Notes under the pieces: generated by a model
Seen by the model: the letters and a program-made list of their open reading frames with translations, nothing else
Told to the model about the DNA's origin: nothing
Database searches by the model: none
NCBI GenBank assembly: GCA_036504875.1
Contig: DASXUK010000007.1
Span: forward strand, 1 to 64,000
DNA length: 64,000 nucleotides
Direction of reading: 5' to 3'
From: JACPFJ01 sp036504875
GTDB lineage: Bacteria > Desulfobacterota > Desulfuromonadia > Geobacterales > Pseudopelobacteraceae
Shown: positions 36,997-45,247 of the stretch, one piece after another
How the letters are laid out: each line of letters begins with the position of its first letter
Numbering within the stretch: position 1 is the first letter of the stretch
Program-made: the position numbers and the translations under genes

Positions 36997-37056
36997 ATCT
37001 GTATTTTTTTAATTGGGATATACTTCTTTTAAGCGATGGCTACGAGGAGGTTTTTT

Positions 37057-37242
37057 ATGAAATTTTACAGGTCAAAAGTTTGGTCTCCAGTTGAGATAGT
37101 CTGTCTGAAATTGAGTGCGATCTTGTTTGGGATGATTGCGGGGGCTTATTTCCCTGAGATTACGAAGCAGTATGTGCTGTTTTTCATATTGGCTGCCGTA
37201 ATGCTTGCAATCAAGCCTGCTCACTCATATTTCCGGGACTGA
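37057..37242 (+). CDS. Small two-helix membrane protein
   Basis: A 61-aa protein. ATG 37057 is preceded by GAGGAGG with seven bases of spacing, so it is preferred to the longer open frame from 37036. Two hydrophobic segments, about residues 16-33 (VCLKLSAILFGMIAGAY) and 38-55 (QYVLFFILAAVMLAIKP), give a hairpin-like membrane protein with a basic N-terminus. No family recognised. It stands alone behind a hairpin terminator. Confidence 0.7.
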   Translation: MKFYRSKVWSPVEIVCLKLSAILFGMIAGAYFPEITKQYVLFFILAAVMLAIKPAHSYFRD

Positions 37243-37252
37243 TACTGCCAGT

Positions 37253-37502
37253 TTATTTTTTCCAGCCGACCTCTTTCTCTTTAATGGCTGTATCGGATGT
37301 GACCTGTACAGCTCTCCGCATACCTTTTATCAAGAGTATATTCTGAATCGATAAATCTTCCACAATATGAATCATTTCTTCACGCCAGGTCAAGGTCGGC
37401 AGCTAAACCGAGAGGATAGCCCAAGATCGGATCGTCTTCAGCCAGGTTGCAGTTATAACCGACCGGCAGACTGCGGCTCGCGAATTTATGGTTCAGATAA
37501 TG
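37253..37502 (-). pseudogene. Possible decayed minus-strand gene
   Basis: Two adjacent minus-strand frames read as protein-like. 37380-37502 contains SLPVGYNCNLAEDDPILGYP then LGLAADLDLA and a TGA. 37253-37375 begins MIHIVEDLSIQNILLIKGMR and ends KEKEVGWKK. One frameshift near 37380 would join them into about 80 residues. No ribosome site is strong and no family is recognised. A strong minus-strand terminator lies 260 bases downstream, on the far side of the opposite-strand small membrane gene. Confidence 0.3.
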
Positions 37503-37509
37503 CTATAAT
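37501..37509 (+). promoter_or_regulatory. Extended -10 promoter element before capA-like gene
   Basis: TGCTATAAT is a perfect extended -10 (TGnTATAAT), 29 bases before the GTG start and 15 bases before the AAGGGG ribosome site. No good -35 is present, as expected for an extended -10 promoter. Confidence 0.6.
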
Positions 37510-37537
37510 TTGCCAGGTCTACTGAAAGGGGTTGAAC

Positions 37538-38662
37538 GTGAACAGGACGCTCTCCAGTGCTATCACGCTCTTCCTGTGCGGAGATGTCATGACCGGTCGG
37601 GGCATCGACCAGATTATGCCTAATCCCTGCACCCCGCGCATCCACGAGCCGTACATTTGCGATGCGCGAGCCTACGTGGAATTGGCCGAGGATGCCAACG
37701 GACCGATTCCGCGATCAGCCGACTTTGGCTATATCTGGGGAGATGCACTAGACATCCTCAAGCAGGTCGGTCCCGATGTCCGGATCGTCAATTTGGAGAC
37801 CAGCGTCACCACCAGCGAGGATTACTGGTTGGGCAAGGGAATCAATTATCGCATGCATCCCGGAAATATAGCCTGCCTTAGAGCGGCCGGGATCGATGTG
37901 TGTTCGCTGGCCAATAACCATATTCTCGACTGGGGTTATCCCGGGCTGGCCGAAACTATCAGCACCCTGAAAAAGGCCGGACTGAAAGTTGCCGGGGCGG
38001 GGTGTAGCCTGGCTGAAGCAGCTGCACCGGCGATTGTGGAGATAGCCGGAAAAGGGCGCGTGCTTGTTTTCAGTTTCGGTTACCAGACCAGCGGCATTCC
38101 CTCCGAATGGGCCGCCGAGCCCGACAAGCCCGGCGTGAACCTGCTGCCCGATCTGTCGGACAATATTGTGCGAGAAATCGGTAACAGCATTTGGAGGGTG
38201 AAACACCCCGGAGACGTGGCGCTGGCCTCGATCCACTGGGGTGGCAACTGGGGCTACGAGATCCAGCCCGAGCAGAGTGCCTTCGCCCATCGGCTGATCG
38301 ACCAGGCCGGGGTGGATGTGATCCATGGGCACTCCTCGCATCACCCGCAGGGGATCGAGGTTTATCACGGCCGGCCGATCATCTATGGCTGCGGTGATTT
38401 CATCAATGATTACGAGGGCATCAGTGGAAACAAACAGTTCAGGGGTGAGCTAAGCATGATGTATTTTGTGCAGGTCGAACCGGCCACCGGCCAGCTGATA
38501 GCCTTGAAGATCAAGCCAACCCGGATGAAGAACTTGCGTGTCCAGCGGGCGAACCGGACCGAGTCGCTGTGGCTCAAGGAGATGCTAAACAGGGAAGGGG
38601 AACGGTTGGGGACGTGGGTGGACATGGAGGAGAACGCGACTCTGGACCTGCGGTGGGAGTAA
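37538..38662 (+). CDS. CapA-family metallophosphatase-like protein
   Basis: About 374 aa from GTG 37538, which has AAGGGG at seven bases; the TTG at 37532 is too close to that site. CapA/PGA_cap domain, a calcineurin-like fold first known from poly-gamma-glutamate capsule synthesis. Seen motifs: LFLCGDVMTGRGID at the start, NLETSVT, SLANNHILDWG near residue 128, SIHWGGNWGYE and HGHSSHHPQGIEVYHGRPIIY. No signal peptide and no capB/capC nearby, so a capsule role is doubtful; a phosphoesterase role is equally possible. Alone on its transcript or followed by rtcA (88 bases). Confidence 0.85.
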   Translation: MNRTLSSAITLFLCGDVMTGRGIDQIMPNPCTPRIHEPYICDARAYVELAEDANGPIPRSADFGYIWGDALDILKQVGPDVRIVNLETSVTTSEDYWLGKGINYRMHPGNIACLRAAGIDVCSLANNHILDWGYPGLAETISTLKKAGLKVAGAGCSLAEAAAPAIVEIAGKGRVLVFSFGYQTSGIPSEWAAEPDKPGVNLLPDLSDNIVREIGNSIWRVKHPGDVALASIHWGGNWGYEIQPEQSAFAHRLIDQAGVDVIHGHSSHHPQGIEVYHGRPIIYGCGDFINDYEGISGNKQFRGELSMMYFVQVEPATGQLIALKIKPTRMKNLRVQRANRTESLWLKEMLNREGERLGTWVDMEENATLDLRWE

Positions 38663-38749
38663 AAGCTGCTGCTACTTTTACGGAAAATCTGGAAGCGAAT
38701 CAGTAGCATTTTGACCTGGGCAGTCTGCAACGGTCACAGGGGAGGAGCC

Positions 38750-39793
38750 ATGCTTGAGATCGACGGCAATTATGGCGAGGGAGGCGGGCAAATACTGCGC
38801 ACCGCCCTGTCCCTATCCTGCCTGACCGGCCGGGCATTCAGCATCGCCAATATCCGCAAACAGCGGCGCAAGCCCGGCTTGATGCCCCAGCACCTGGCTG
38901 CCGTACGGGCGACCCAGGCCATCTCCGGCGCGACCGTGGAAGGGGCCCGGCCCGGCTCCTCTTTTCTCAGCTTCAGCCCCCTTGCGGTGCAAGGAGGGGT
39001 CTTCTTCTTCGACATCGGCACGGCCGGCTCGGTGTCGCTCGTGCTGCAGGCCCTGATTCCTCCCTTGCTGCATGCGGGTCGCCCCAGTCGGGTGACGCTC
39101 ATCGGCGGTACCCATGTCCCGACCAGCCCCTCGATCACCTATCTGGAACAGGTGTTTGCACCGATGCTGCAGTGCTTGAACGTTAAGCTGCGCGTGACGG
39201 TAAATGCCTATGGTTTTTATCCCCGGGGCGGCGGGCGCGTCTTAACCGAGATCGTGCCGATGCACGGTGAACTGCAGCCGTTAATCGCAGAAGCACCACC
39301 TGAGTCGCTGTGGATCACGGGTGTTTCGGCGGTCTGCAACCTGCCGCTCTCGATTGCCGAACGTCAGCGGGCAGCGGCCCGGAAAATGCTGGCGGAAACT
39401 CTGGGGGAAAACATTGATGTGGCGGAGATTAAATTGCTGGAGGTCCCAGGACCCGGTCAGGGCACTTTCCTTTTCCTGCGTGCCGACCGGGGCACTTTGC
39501 GGGCCGGGTTTACAGCACTCGGCGCCCGCGGCAAGCCGGCCGAAACAGTCGGCAGCGAGGCGGTGGCTGACCTCGGGCAGCACCTGTCAACCGGCGCCGT
39601 GATTGATCCGCATCTGGCCGACCAGCTCGTCATCTACCTGGCGCTAAGCCGCAGTGAATCCTGTTTCACCACCTCCTGCATCACCAGCCACCTCTTGACC
39701 AACCTGTGGGTGGTTGGCCTGTTCCTGCCGCTGCACTACAAGGTGAGGGGAGAGGTGGGACAGGCGGGCCGGGTAGAGATTGCTTCCGCCTGA
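38750..39793 (+). CDS. rtcA: RNA 3'-terminal phosphate cyclase
   Basis: A 347-aa enzyme that converts RNA 3'-phosphate ends to 2',3'-cyclic phosphate using ATP. ATG 38750 follows GGGGAGG; the longer frame from 38711 has no ribosome site. The start LEIDGNYGEGGGQILRTALSLS is diagnostic. The catalytic His is expected at H288 in DPHLADQL. Length fits the family (about 340 aa). The ligase rtcB and the sigma-54 regulator rtcR that usually accompany it are not in the window. Confidence 0.95.
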   Translation: MLEIDGNYGEGGGQILRTALSLSCLTGRAFSIANIRKQRRKPGLMPQHLAAVRATQAISGATVEGARPGSSFLSFSPLAVQGGVFFFDIGTAGSVSLVLQALIPPLLHAGRPSRVTLIGGTHVPTSPSITYLEQVFAPMLQCLNVKLRVTVNAYGFYPRGGGRVLTEIVPMHGELQPLIAEAPPESLWITGVSAVCNLPLSIAERQRAAARKMLAETLGENIDVAEIKLLEVPGPGQGTFLFLRADRGTLRAGFTALGARGKPAETVGSEAVADLGQHLSTGAVIDPHLADQLVIYLALSRSESCFTTSCITSHLLTNLWVVGLFLPLHYKVRGEVGQAGRVEIASA

Positions 39794-39820
39794 TCTCCAC
39801 TCGGCTTGATCCGCTTTCAG

Positions 39821-40129
39821 CTATTTTATTTTTTCAGGAATTCTGTTCTTATCGAGTGGCAGATTTTCCGTTCCGCACCGCTCGCAACAGTCACGGCAGC
39901 CGTCGGTTGCCGGAACCCCATCATCCTCAGGCTTGACATCTTTTGTAGCGGCCCTGCAAGCCATGCAGCAAGCGCAGGCTTCGTCCAGGTCAGTCCCGCG
40001 GGTGTCTTTCCTGATGTCAGTGCTGTAACCGGCGAAGCTGTTACTGTTTTTATCAGCAGCATCAACTCCAGCAATCAGCAGCGTTACGGTAGCCAGCCCA
40101 GCGACCAGAAACACAGACACTCTGTTCAT
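39821..40129 (-). CDS. Small exported Cys-rich protein
   Basis: A 102-aa protein. Residues 1-24 are a signal peptide (VSVFLVAGLATVTLLIAGVDA). Eight Cys residues form two clusters, CACCMAC near residue 51 and CRDCCERC near residue 79. This spacing suggests metal binding or disulfide knots; I do not recognise the family. ATG 40129 is preceded by GGAGGAGAG on the minus strand. Its stop is convergent with the end of rtcA, and it lies just after the GYD-domain gene on the same strand (18 bases). Confidence 0.7.
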   Translation of the reverse strand: MNRVSVFLVAGLATVTLLIAGVDAADKNSNSFAGYSTDIRKDTRGTDLDEACACCMACRAATKDVKPEDDGVPATDGCRDCCERCGTENLPLDKNRIPEKIK

Positions 40130-40147
40130 CTCTCCTCCAGATACAGG

Positions 40148-40438
40148 TTAGATTTCAGCCACAATCCGCGAGAACTCGGCTTCATTGAAAGCCCGAACCA
40201 CCTCGGTCCTGACGTTGCCGAGGGAGGCTATCGCCAGTGCAACCCTCGCCACGCTCTCCTCTGAGGGAGCCTCCACCACAAACATGGTATCGTAGGCGCC
40301 GGTCAGCGCAAAAAACTGCTTGACCGCGACCCCCATGCTGTTGGCCTTTTCTTTTGCCATTGCCACCCGGGCCGGCGATTCCCTGATCCCGGCAATGCCT
40401 TTATCTGTGAAACGGAAGAAAATGATGTAACTATTCAT
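40148..40438 (-). CDS. GYD-domain protein
   Basis: A 96-aa ferredoxin-fold dimer of the GYD family. ATG 40438 is preceded by AAGGAGG, so the longer frame to 40528 is rejected. Diagnostic: FFRFTDKGIAGIRESPARV at the start and FFALTGAYDTMFVVEAPSEE near residue 53, where G-A-Y-D is the GYD core. Family function is unknown, often called regulatory. Followed 18 bases later by the Cys-rich exported protein. Divergent from the B12 radical SAM gene at 40547. Confidence 0.85.
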   Translation of the reverse strand: MNSYIIFFRFTDKGIAGIRESPARVAMAKEKANSMGVAVKQFFALTGAYDTMFVVEAPSEESVARVALAIASLGNVRTEVVRAFNEAEFSRIVAEI

Positions 40439-40546
40439 AATCAACCTCCTTGTTTTATGCTTTCCGTATAGAGTACCACCGTTCCTGAAAAGATCACCGC
40501 TCCCGATCGGGTGGTATAATTCTTCCATCTTCCCTGGAGAGACGTT

Positions 40547-42001
40547 ATGCCATCACGGGTTCTGATGATCAGCACCAATCAGGAGCTTGCGCCACAGCCG
40601 GTCCTGCCGGTTGGAGCTGCCTGGGTTGCTCAAGCCCTGCATCAGGCCGGCTTTGAAGTAAAATTCCTGGACCTGTGCTTTGAAAAAGATCCTGCCAACC
40701 TGATCCAAAAAGCCATTCAGACCTTCAGGCCGGATGGTATTGGCATATCCATCAGAAACCTCGATAATTGCGACTTCCTTTACCCAAAATCATACCTGGC
40801 TGAAATCAGGCATCTGACCGATTTTTTGAAATTCCGCACGAGCGCACCTATTTTGCTCGGTGGATCAGGGGTCAGCATAATGCCGCTGCAGGTCCTGGAA
40901 TTCCTGGACCTCGATTACGCGGTGGTCGGCGAGGGTGAGGTGGCGGCGGTACAGTTCTTTCAGTCGGTTAAGGCGGGTGAGGGGCGCATACCGGGCCTGG
41001 TCTGCCGCGGAACGACCATGGTCGACACCGTTCCGTTGCGGACCAACCCAAACCCGGTAATGCCTCAGTTACACCGCTGGGTCGACACCAGTTCTTACCT
41101 CGGGTTTGAACCGGTTATTCCGATTCAAGGCAAACGCGGCTGCGCGAACCGCTGTCTGTACTGCACTTACCACACGATCGAAGGCAAAGAGTGGCGGCCC
41201 AGAGAGCCGGCCCAGGTGGTTGACGAAATAGCCATAGCCATGACAATTACCGGTGCCAAAGAGTTCGAGTTTGTCGACAGCGTGTTCAATCAGCCCGAAG
41301 GCTATCTGGAGACCCTGCTTGAGCAAATTATCAGGAGCCGCGTGCAGGTGCGCTTGCACGTGTCTTCCCTCTCGCCCAAGGGACTGACAAAGGAGCAGGT
41401 CCAGCTGATGGAGCGGGCCGGGATCATTTCAGTGGTTATTACGCCGGAGGCTGCGGCCGATGAGACTTTGACTGCCCTTTGCAAAGATTTCAGCGCGGCG
41501 GATGTTGAGCGTGCCTCACAGTTGCTAGGCCGTTCCAGTATCAAAGCGCTGTGGTGCTTTTTGCTGGGTGGGCCGCAAGAGGATGAAAAAACACTGGCCA
41601 AGACCATCAGATTCATAAACCAGAGGATCACAAGCAAAGACAGCGCCTTTCTGACTACCGGCATCAGAATCTATCCGGCTACCGGACTGCACGAGTTAGC
41701 CATTAAAGAAGGTTTTGTGGCGCCAATGGAGAACCTGCTCATGCCGGCCTTTTACTTCTCGCCGCGACTGACCCTGCCGCAAGCCAGGAGCATTCTTCAG
41801 CATGGCCTGGACCATCCCGAGCGCTGCATTTTTCTTTCCGATACCCGGCTCGGCTCAATCGGATTTTTTCGTCGCTTGAGTGTAATGCTGGGGCTGCCGA
41901 CCCCCTTTTGGCAATACTCCGGTTACATGAACCGGCTGATGGCCGGGCGCCGGATCATAAGCCGCACCTGGCTCAGATCTGGTGCCCGGAAGAAAAAGTG
42001 A
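40547..42001 (+). CDS. B12-binding radical SAM protein
   Basis: A 484-aa enzyme. Residues about 1-150 form a cobalamin-binding Rossmann domain (GISIRNLDNCDFLYPKSYLAE, then ILLGGSGVSIMPLQVL and YAVVGEGE). The radical SAM core follows with the 4Fe-4S Cys residues C199, C203 and C206 in GCANRCLYCTYH. Such enzymes perform methylation at unreactive carbons or ring rearrangements. First gene of a plus-strand unit with a methyltransferase, a U32-family protein and a type III polyketide synthase. GGAGAG sits before ATG. Substrate unknown; the context suggests polyketide or lipid tailoring. Confidence 0.88.
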   Translation: MPSRVLMISTNQELAPQPVLPVGAAWVAQALHQAGFEVKFLDLCFEKDPANLIQKAIQTFRPDGIGISIRNLDNCDFLYPKSYLAEIRHLTDFLKFRTSAPILLGGSGVSIMPLQVLEFLDLDYAVVGEGEVAAVQFFQSVKAGEGRIPGLVCRGTTMVDTVPLRTNPNPVMPQLHRWVDTSSYLGFEPVIPIQGKRGCANRCLYCTYHTIEGKEWRPREPAQVVDEIAIAMTITGAKEFEFVDSVFNQPEGYLETLLEQIIRSRVQVRLHVSSLSPKGLTKEQVQLMERAGIISVVITPEAAADETLTALCKDFSAADVERASQLLGRSSIKALWCFLLGGPQEDEKTLAKTIRFINQRITSKDSAFLTTGIRIYPATGLHELAIKEGFVAPMENLLMPAFYFSPRLTLPQARSILQHGLDHPERCIFLSDTRLGSIGFFRRLSVMLGLPTPFWQYSGYMNRLMAGRRIISRTWLRSGARKKK

Positions 42002-42046
42002 TACGCTTAAATCTCGATGACACTCCCTTCTGAGGAAGTTCTACTC

Positions 42047-42760
42047 ATGTCTTTTATCCCTCAGCGGAGGACCGAGCTCGAGTTTTTGGACCTGCCGCTG
42101 GAAAGCTATGGTTTTAAGGAACTGGAGGGGAGTCTGGCTGATCTCACGATCGTCAACCGCTATCTGGGGAACAATCGGGCGGTGCTGAAGCATCTTTCCA
42201 AATTGATGAGCGACAGCGAACGTGATCTGTTTACGGTGCTGGATATTGGCACCGGCTCGGCGGATATACCGCTAGCCCTAGCCGGATGGGCCCGAAAAGC
42301 TGGGAAAAGAGTGGAGATAACCGGCATCGATAACAATCCGTGCACGATTGAGATTGCCAGAAACAGGATCGGGGCCTGTCCGGATATAAAGCTGGCCGTG
42401 GCGGACTGCTTTGACTTGCCGTACCCGGGAAAAAGCTTTGATTTCGTGATCTGCAGTAAAACGCTCCACCATTTCACAAACCAACAGGCGGTGCGGCTGA
42501 TCAAGGAGGCGGTGCGGGTGGCCCGGCACGGTTACCTGATCCTGGATCTGCGTCGGAGCTGGGTAGCCTACATCCTGATTTACATCCTGACCCGATTTTT
42601 TACCAGAAACCGGCTGACCCGTAATGACGGGCCGCTTTCGGTGCTGAAAGCCTTCACCCGAGACGAACTTGCAGCTCTGGCTGCGGAGGCCGGTGCCTCG
42701 GGGTTTACAATAGCGCGGGAGCCGTTCTGGTTGATGGTTCTCAAGGGAGGTTCCAGGTGA
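42047..42760 (+). CDS. Class I SAM-dependent methyltransferase
   Basis: A 237-aa methyltransferase. ATG 42047 has GAGGAAG eight bases before it, unlike the ATG at 42017. Motif I is VLDIGTGSADIPLALAGWA near residue 68, followed by ITGIDNNPCTIEIARNRIG (acidic loop) and FDFVICSKTLHHF for the strand-4 motif. The end ASGFTIAREPFWLMVLKGG fits small-molecule O/C-methyltransferases. The stop overlaps the U32-family gene by ATGA. Between B12 radical SAM and polyketide-synthase genes, it likely methylates the same product. Confidence 0.88.
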   Translation: MSFIPQRRTELEFLDLPLESYGFKELEGSLADLTIVNRYLGNNRAVLKHLSKLMSDSERDLFTVLDIGTGSADIPLALAGWARKAGKRVEITGIDNNPCTIEIARNRIGACPDIKLAVADCFDLPYPGKSFDFVICSKTLHHFTNQQAVRLIKEAVRVARHGYLILDLRRSWVAYILIYILTRFFTRNRLTRNDGPLSVLKAFTRDELAALAAEAGASGFTIAREPFWLMVLKGGSR

Positions 42761-43995
42761 AGTTTTCAGTGGCGACCAATTTCCGGCCTGACCTGGTGGA
42801 GGCCTTGGCCGAATATCCGGTGACGGAACTGTTCGGCAAGCTTCCCTCCGACACTGTCGGCGGGGGCCGGGCTTCCTTTATGCTGGCCGGCCTGACCAGC
42901 AGACAGTTCAAGGAGCATGTCCAACAAGCGGCTCTAAAAGGGATCGGATTCAACTATTTGCTAAATCCGGCCTGTATGGATAACAGGGAGTACACCGGCA
43001 AAGGTCAGGCGGAACTGGAGCGATTGCTAGGCTTTGTTGAAGGTTGCGGGGTGACCTCGGTTACGGTTTCGCTTCCTTTCCTGCTTCTCATAATAAAAAA
43101 ACGCCATCCGCGGCTAAAGGTCAGGATAGGTGTTTATGCTCGGGTTGACAGTGTCGCAAAGGCGCGCTACTGGGAGGAGTTAGGCGCCGACTGCATCACG
43201 CTGGAGTCGATTGCCGTAAACCGTGATTTTCCGCTGCTCAAGGCCATACGGGAGGCGGTTAGACTGGATCTCCAGTTGATCGCCAACTCCAATTGCCAGA
43301 TGTTTTGTCCCTTGTCGGGACAGCATATGGTCAACCTTTCGCACGCCTCCCAGAAAGGGCACGCCAGCCGCGGTTTCATGATCGACTACTGTGCGCTCAA
43401 ATGTTCCTGCGACAAGTTGAGCGACCCTTCCAACTATCTGCGGTCGGAGTTCATTCGGCCGGAGGACCTGGATCTGTACCTAAAGATAGGTTTTTCTTCT
43501 TTTAAAATACTGGAGCGGGGTGCGCCGACTCCGCTGATGGCGAAACGGGTACAGGCATATGCCGAGGGGAACTATGAGGGGAATCTGCTGGATCTAATCC
43601 AGCCGTACGGTTACAAGAAACAGCCGGATAGCGGGCTGAGCCGGGCGCTAAACCTGGGCAGGTTTCTAAAATACTTCTTCCGGCCGGGAGTAGTGAGGAG
43701 CAGGGGGCTGTTGAAGCTGAAGCGCCTGGCTGAAAAAAGGGGGCTACTGGCCGCCCTGGATTTTGATCCGGTCTACATCGACAACCGGGCCCTGGATGGC
43801 TTCCTGAGCGGAATGCAGGAGATTGATTGTCGTAAAACCGATTGCGACACCTGCGGCTATTGCTCCATCTGGACCGCCAAGGCGGTGAAGTTGGATGAAC
43901 AATACCGCGCTGAGCTGTTGAAACTGTACGCGGACGCATTCGATGACATGTACACGGGAGAGTTGTGGGGGCTTGGGCATGCCGCTGGAAAATAA
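42757..43995 (+). CDS. U32-family Fe-S protein (peptidase U32/UbiU-UbiV relatives)
   Basis: A 412-aa protein. The barrel region includes SVSLPFLLLIIKK and GADCITLESIAVNRDFPLL, as in U32 proteins. Central Cys residues are C180 and C184 (NCQMFC), and C212, C216 and C218 (YCALKCSC), suggesting a 4Fe-4S site. A second cluster lies at the C-terminus: C358, C363, C366, C369 (CRKTDCDTCGYC). UbiU/UbiV and RlhA, U32 members, carry out oxygen-independent hydroxylation; whether this protein does is inference. It overlaps its neighbours on both sides (ATGA with the methyltransferase; 17 bases with the polyketide synthase). Confidence 0.8.
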   Translation: MKFSVATNFRPDLVEALAEYPVTELFGKLPSDTVGGGRASFMLAGLTSRQFKEHVQQAALKGIGFNYLLNPACMDNREYTGKGQAELERLLGFVEGCGVTSVTVSLPFLLLIIKKRHPRLKVRIGVYARVDSVAKARYWEELGADCITLESIAVNRDFPLLKAIREAVRLDLQLIANSNCQMFCPLSGQHMVNLSHASQKGHASRGFMIDYCALKCSCDKLSDPSNYLRSEFIRPEDLDLYLKIGFSSFKILERGAPTPLMAKRVQAYAEGNYEGNLLDLIQPYGYKKQPDSGLSRALNLGRFLKYFFRPGVVRSRGLLKLKRLAEKRGLLAALDFDPVYIDNRALDGFLSGMQEIDCRKTDCDTCGYCSIWTAKAVKLDEQYRAELLKLYADAFDDMYTGELWGLGHAAGK

Positions 43996-45043
43996 TATAG
44001 CCTACCTGGCCTCGATCGCTTCGGCTGTGCCACCCTACAGCGTTGATCAGGCGTTTGCTGCCGAACTCATGCGAAAACATTTCGGGCACAAACTTACCCC
44101 TCGAAGTCTCAAGTTGATCCGTACCATTTTTTCCCAACCAGGCATCCGGAAAAGACATTTTGCAATCGATGACGCTGCCTGCGTAATGGACGAAACGCCC
44201 GATCAGCGCATTGCCCGTTTCACTGAAAAATCAATCGAGCTTTCGGCAGAGGCTGTCACCAAGGCTTTGAGCCAGGCTGGTATCTCTGCTCAGGAGGTGC
44301 AGGGGCTGGTGGTCAATACCTGCACCGGTTATATCTGTCCCGGCATTTCGACCTATCTGATTGAGCGGCTGGGTCTTTCCCGCACTATCCGGGCCTATGA
44401 TATGGTCGGCAGCGGCTGCGGAGGAGCCCTCCCTAATCTGCAGGTCGCCGAGTCGATGCTTAAAACAAATGGCGGCGAAGTTGTGCTGAGCGTGTCTGTA
44501 GAGATTTGTAGCGCGGTTTTTCAAATGGATAATGATTTGAGTCTGATTTTATCCAATGCCCTTTTTGGTGACGGCGCCGCCGCTGCGGTCCTTTGCTGCC
44601 GACCAAATGGATTCGAGCTGGTTGCATCAGCCGGACGATATGTACCGGAACAGCGGGAGGAAATCCGCTTCGTTCACAAGCAGGGGCAGCTCTATAATCA
44701 GCTTTCCCTGAAATTGCCGGAGCTGGTCGATGGGGCTGCGGCGGAGGTCGTCGCGGATGTGTTGTCCTCGCAGGATCTGAAAGCGGCTGATGTCCGTTAC
44801 TGGGCACTGCACACCGGCGGGGAGAAGATTATCAATGCCGTGCGGGACAGGATCGGGATCCCCGAAGAACAGCTCCGGGCAACCCGCAAGGTGCTGGCGG
44901 AATATGGTAATATGTCGTCACCCACGGTCTGGTTTGTCCTGAACGAGATCATTCAAGCGGGGGTTGCTCCGGGAGAATGGTGCGTGATGGTCGCTTATGG
45001 GGCCGGACTGTCGGCCCATGCTTACCTGCTGAGGAAGGTTTGA
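43979..45043 (+). CDS. Type III polyketide synthase
   Basis: A 354-aa ketosynthase of the chalcone-synthase class. ATG 43979 overlaps the U32 gene by 17 bases. The catalytic triad is readable: C147 in YDMVGSGCGGALPN, H278 in YWALHTGG and N311 in YGNMSSPTVW, where NMSS is the diagnostic end. Expected reaction: repeated malonyl-CoA additions to an acyl starter, giving pyrones or resorcinols, often from long-chain fatty acyl starters in bacteria. Last gene of the unit with radical SAM, methyltransferase and U32 genes. It differs from FabH (Cys-His-Asn context and C-terminus). No ACP gene is nearby, as expected for type III. Confidence 0.88.
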   Translation: MPLENNIAYLASIASAVPPYSVDQAFAAELMRKHFGHKLTPRSLKLIRTIFSQPGIRKRHFAIDDAACVMDETPDQRIARFTEKSIELSAEAVTKALSQAGISAQEVQGLVVNTCTGYICPGISTYLIERLGLSRTIRAYDMVGSGCGGALPNLQVAESMLKTNGGEVVLSVSVEICSAVFQMDNDLSLILSNALFGDGAAAAVLCCRPNGFELVASAGRYVPEQREEIRFVHKQGQLYNQLSLKLPELVDGAAAEVVADVLSSQDLKAADVRYWALHTGGEKIINAVRDRIGIPEEQLRATRKVLAEYGNMSSPTVWFVLNEIIQAGVAPGEWCVMVAYGAGLSAHAYLLRKV

Positions 45044-45060
45044 GTTAAGGCTAAAGCATT

Positions 45061-45236
45061 GCTCACACAAAGTCACAAAGTTCACCAAGAAATCAAACCC
45101 CTTATAAAAATTCGATTTGATCCTGAAACTAAAACCCTCCTGAAAACGATGGAGCTTGCATTGTCTGACCTTTCACCAGTTATCGTGTAACTGCTGCCGA
45201 ATTCCTTTGTGACCTTTGTGTGCTTTGTGTGAGACC
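45061..45236. repeat. Inverted-repeat intergenic element (CACAAAG type)
   Basis: The left arm at about 45061-45090 (CTCACACAAAGTCACAAAG) matches the reverse complement of the right arm at about 45203-45235 (CTTTGTGACCTTTGTGTG). The arms are about 28 bases with periodic ACAAAG units, and 115 bases of non-coding sequence lie between them. It sits in the convergent gap between the polyketide synthase and the second B12 radical SAM gene. The same family appears at 51771-51800. Possibly a small non-autonomous element or a large stem-loop acting as terminator. Confidence 0.6.
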
Positions 45237-45247
45237 GCTTCCAAGGT

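Noticed and set aside
38656..38682. GTAAAAG/CTTTTAC inverted repeat after the CapA-like gene
   Set aside because: Low GC stem and no T run; unlikely to be a terminator.
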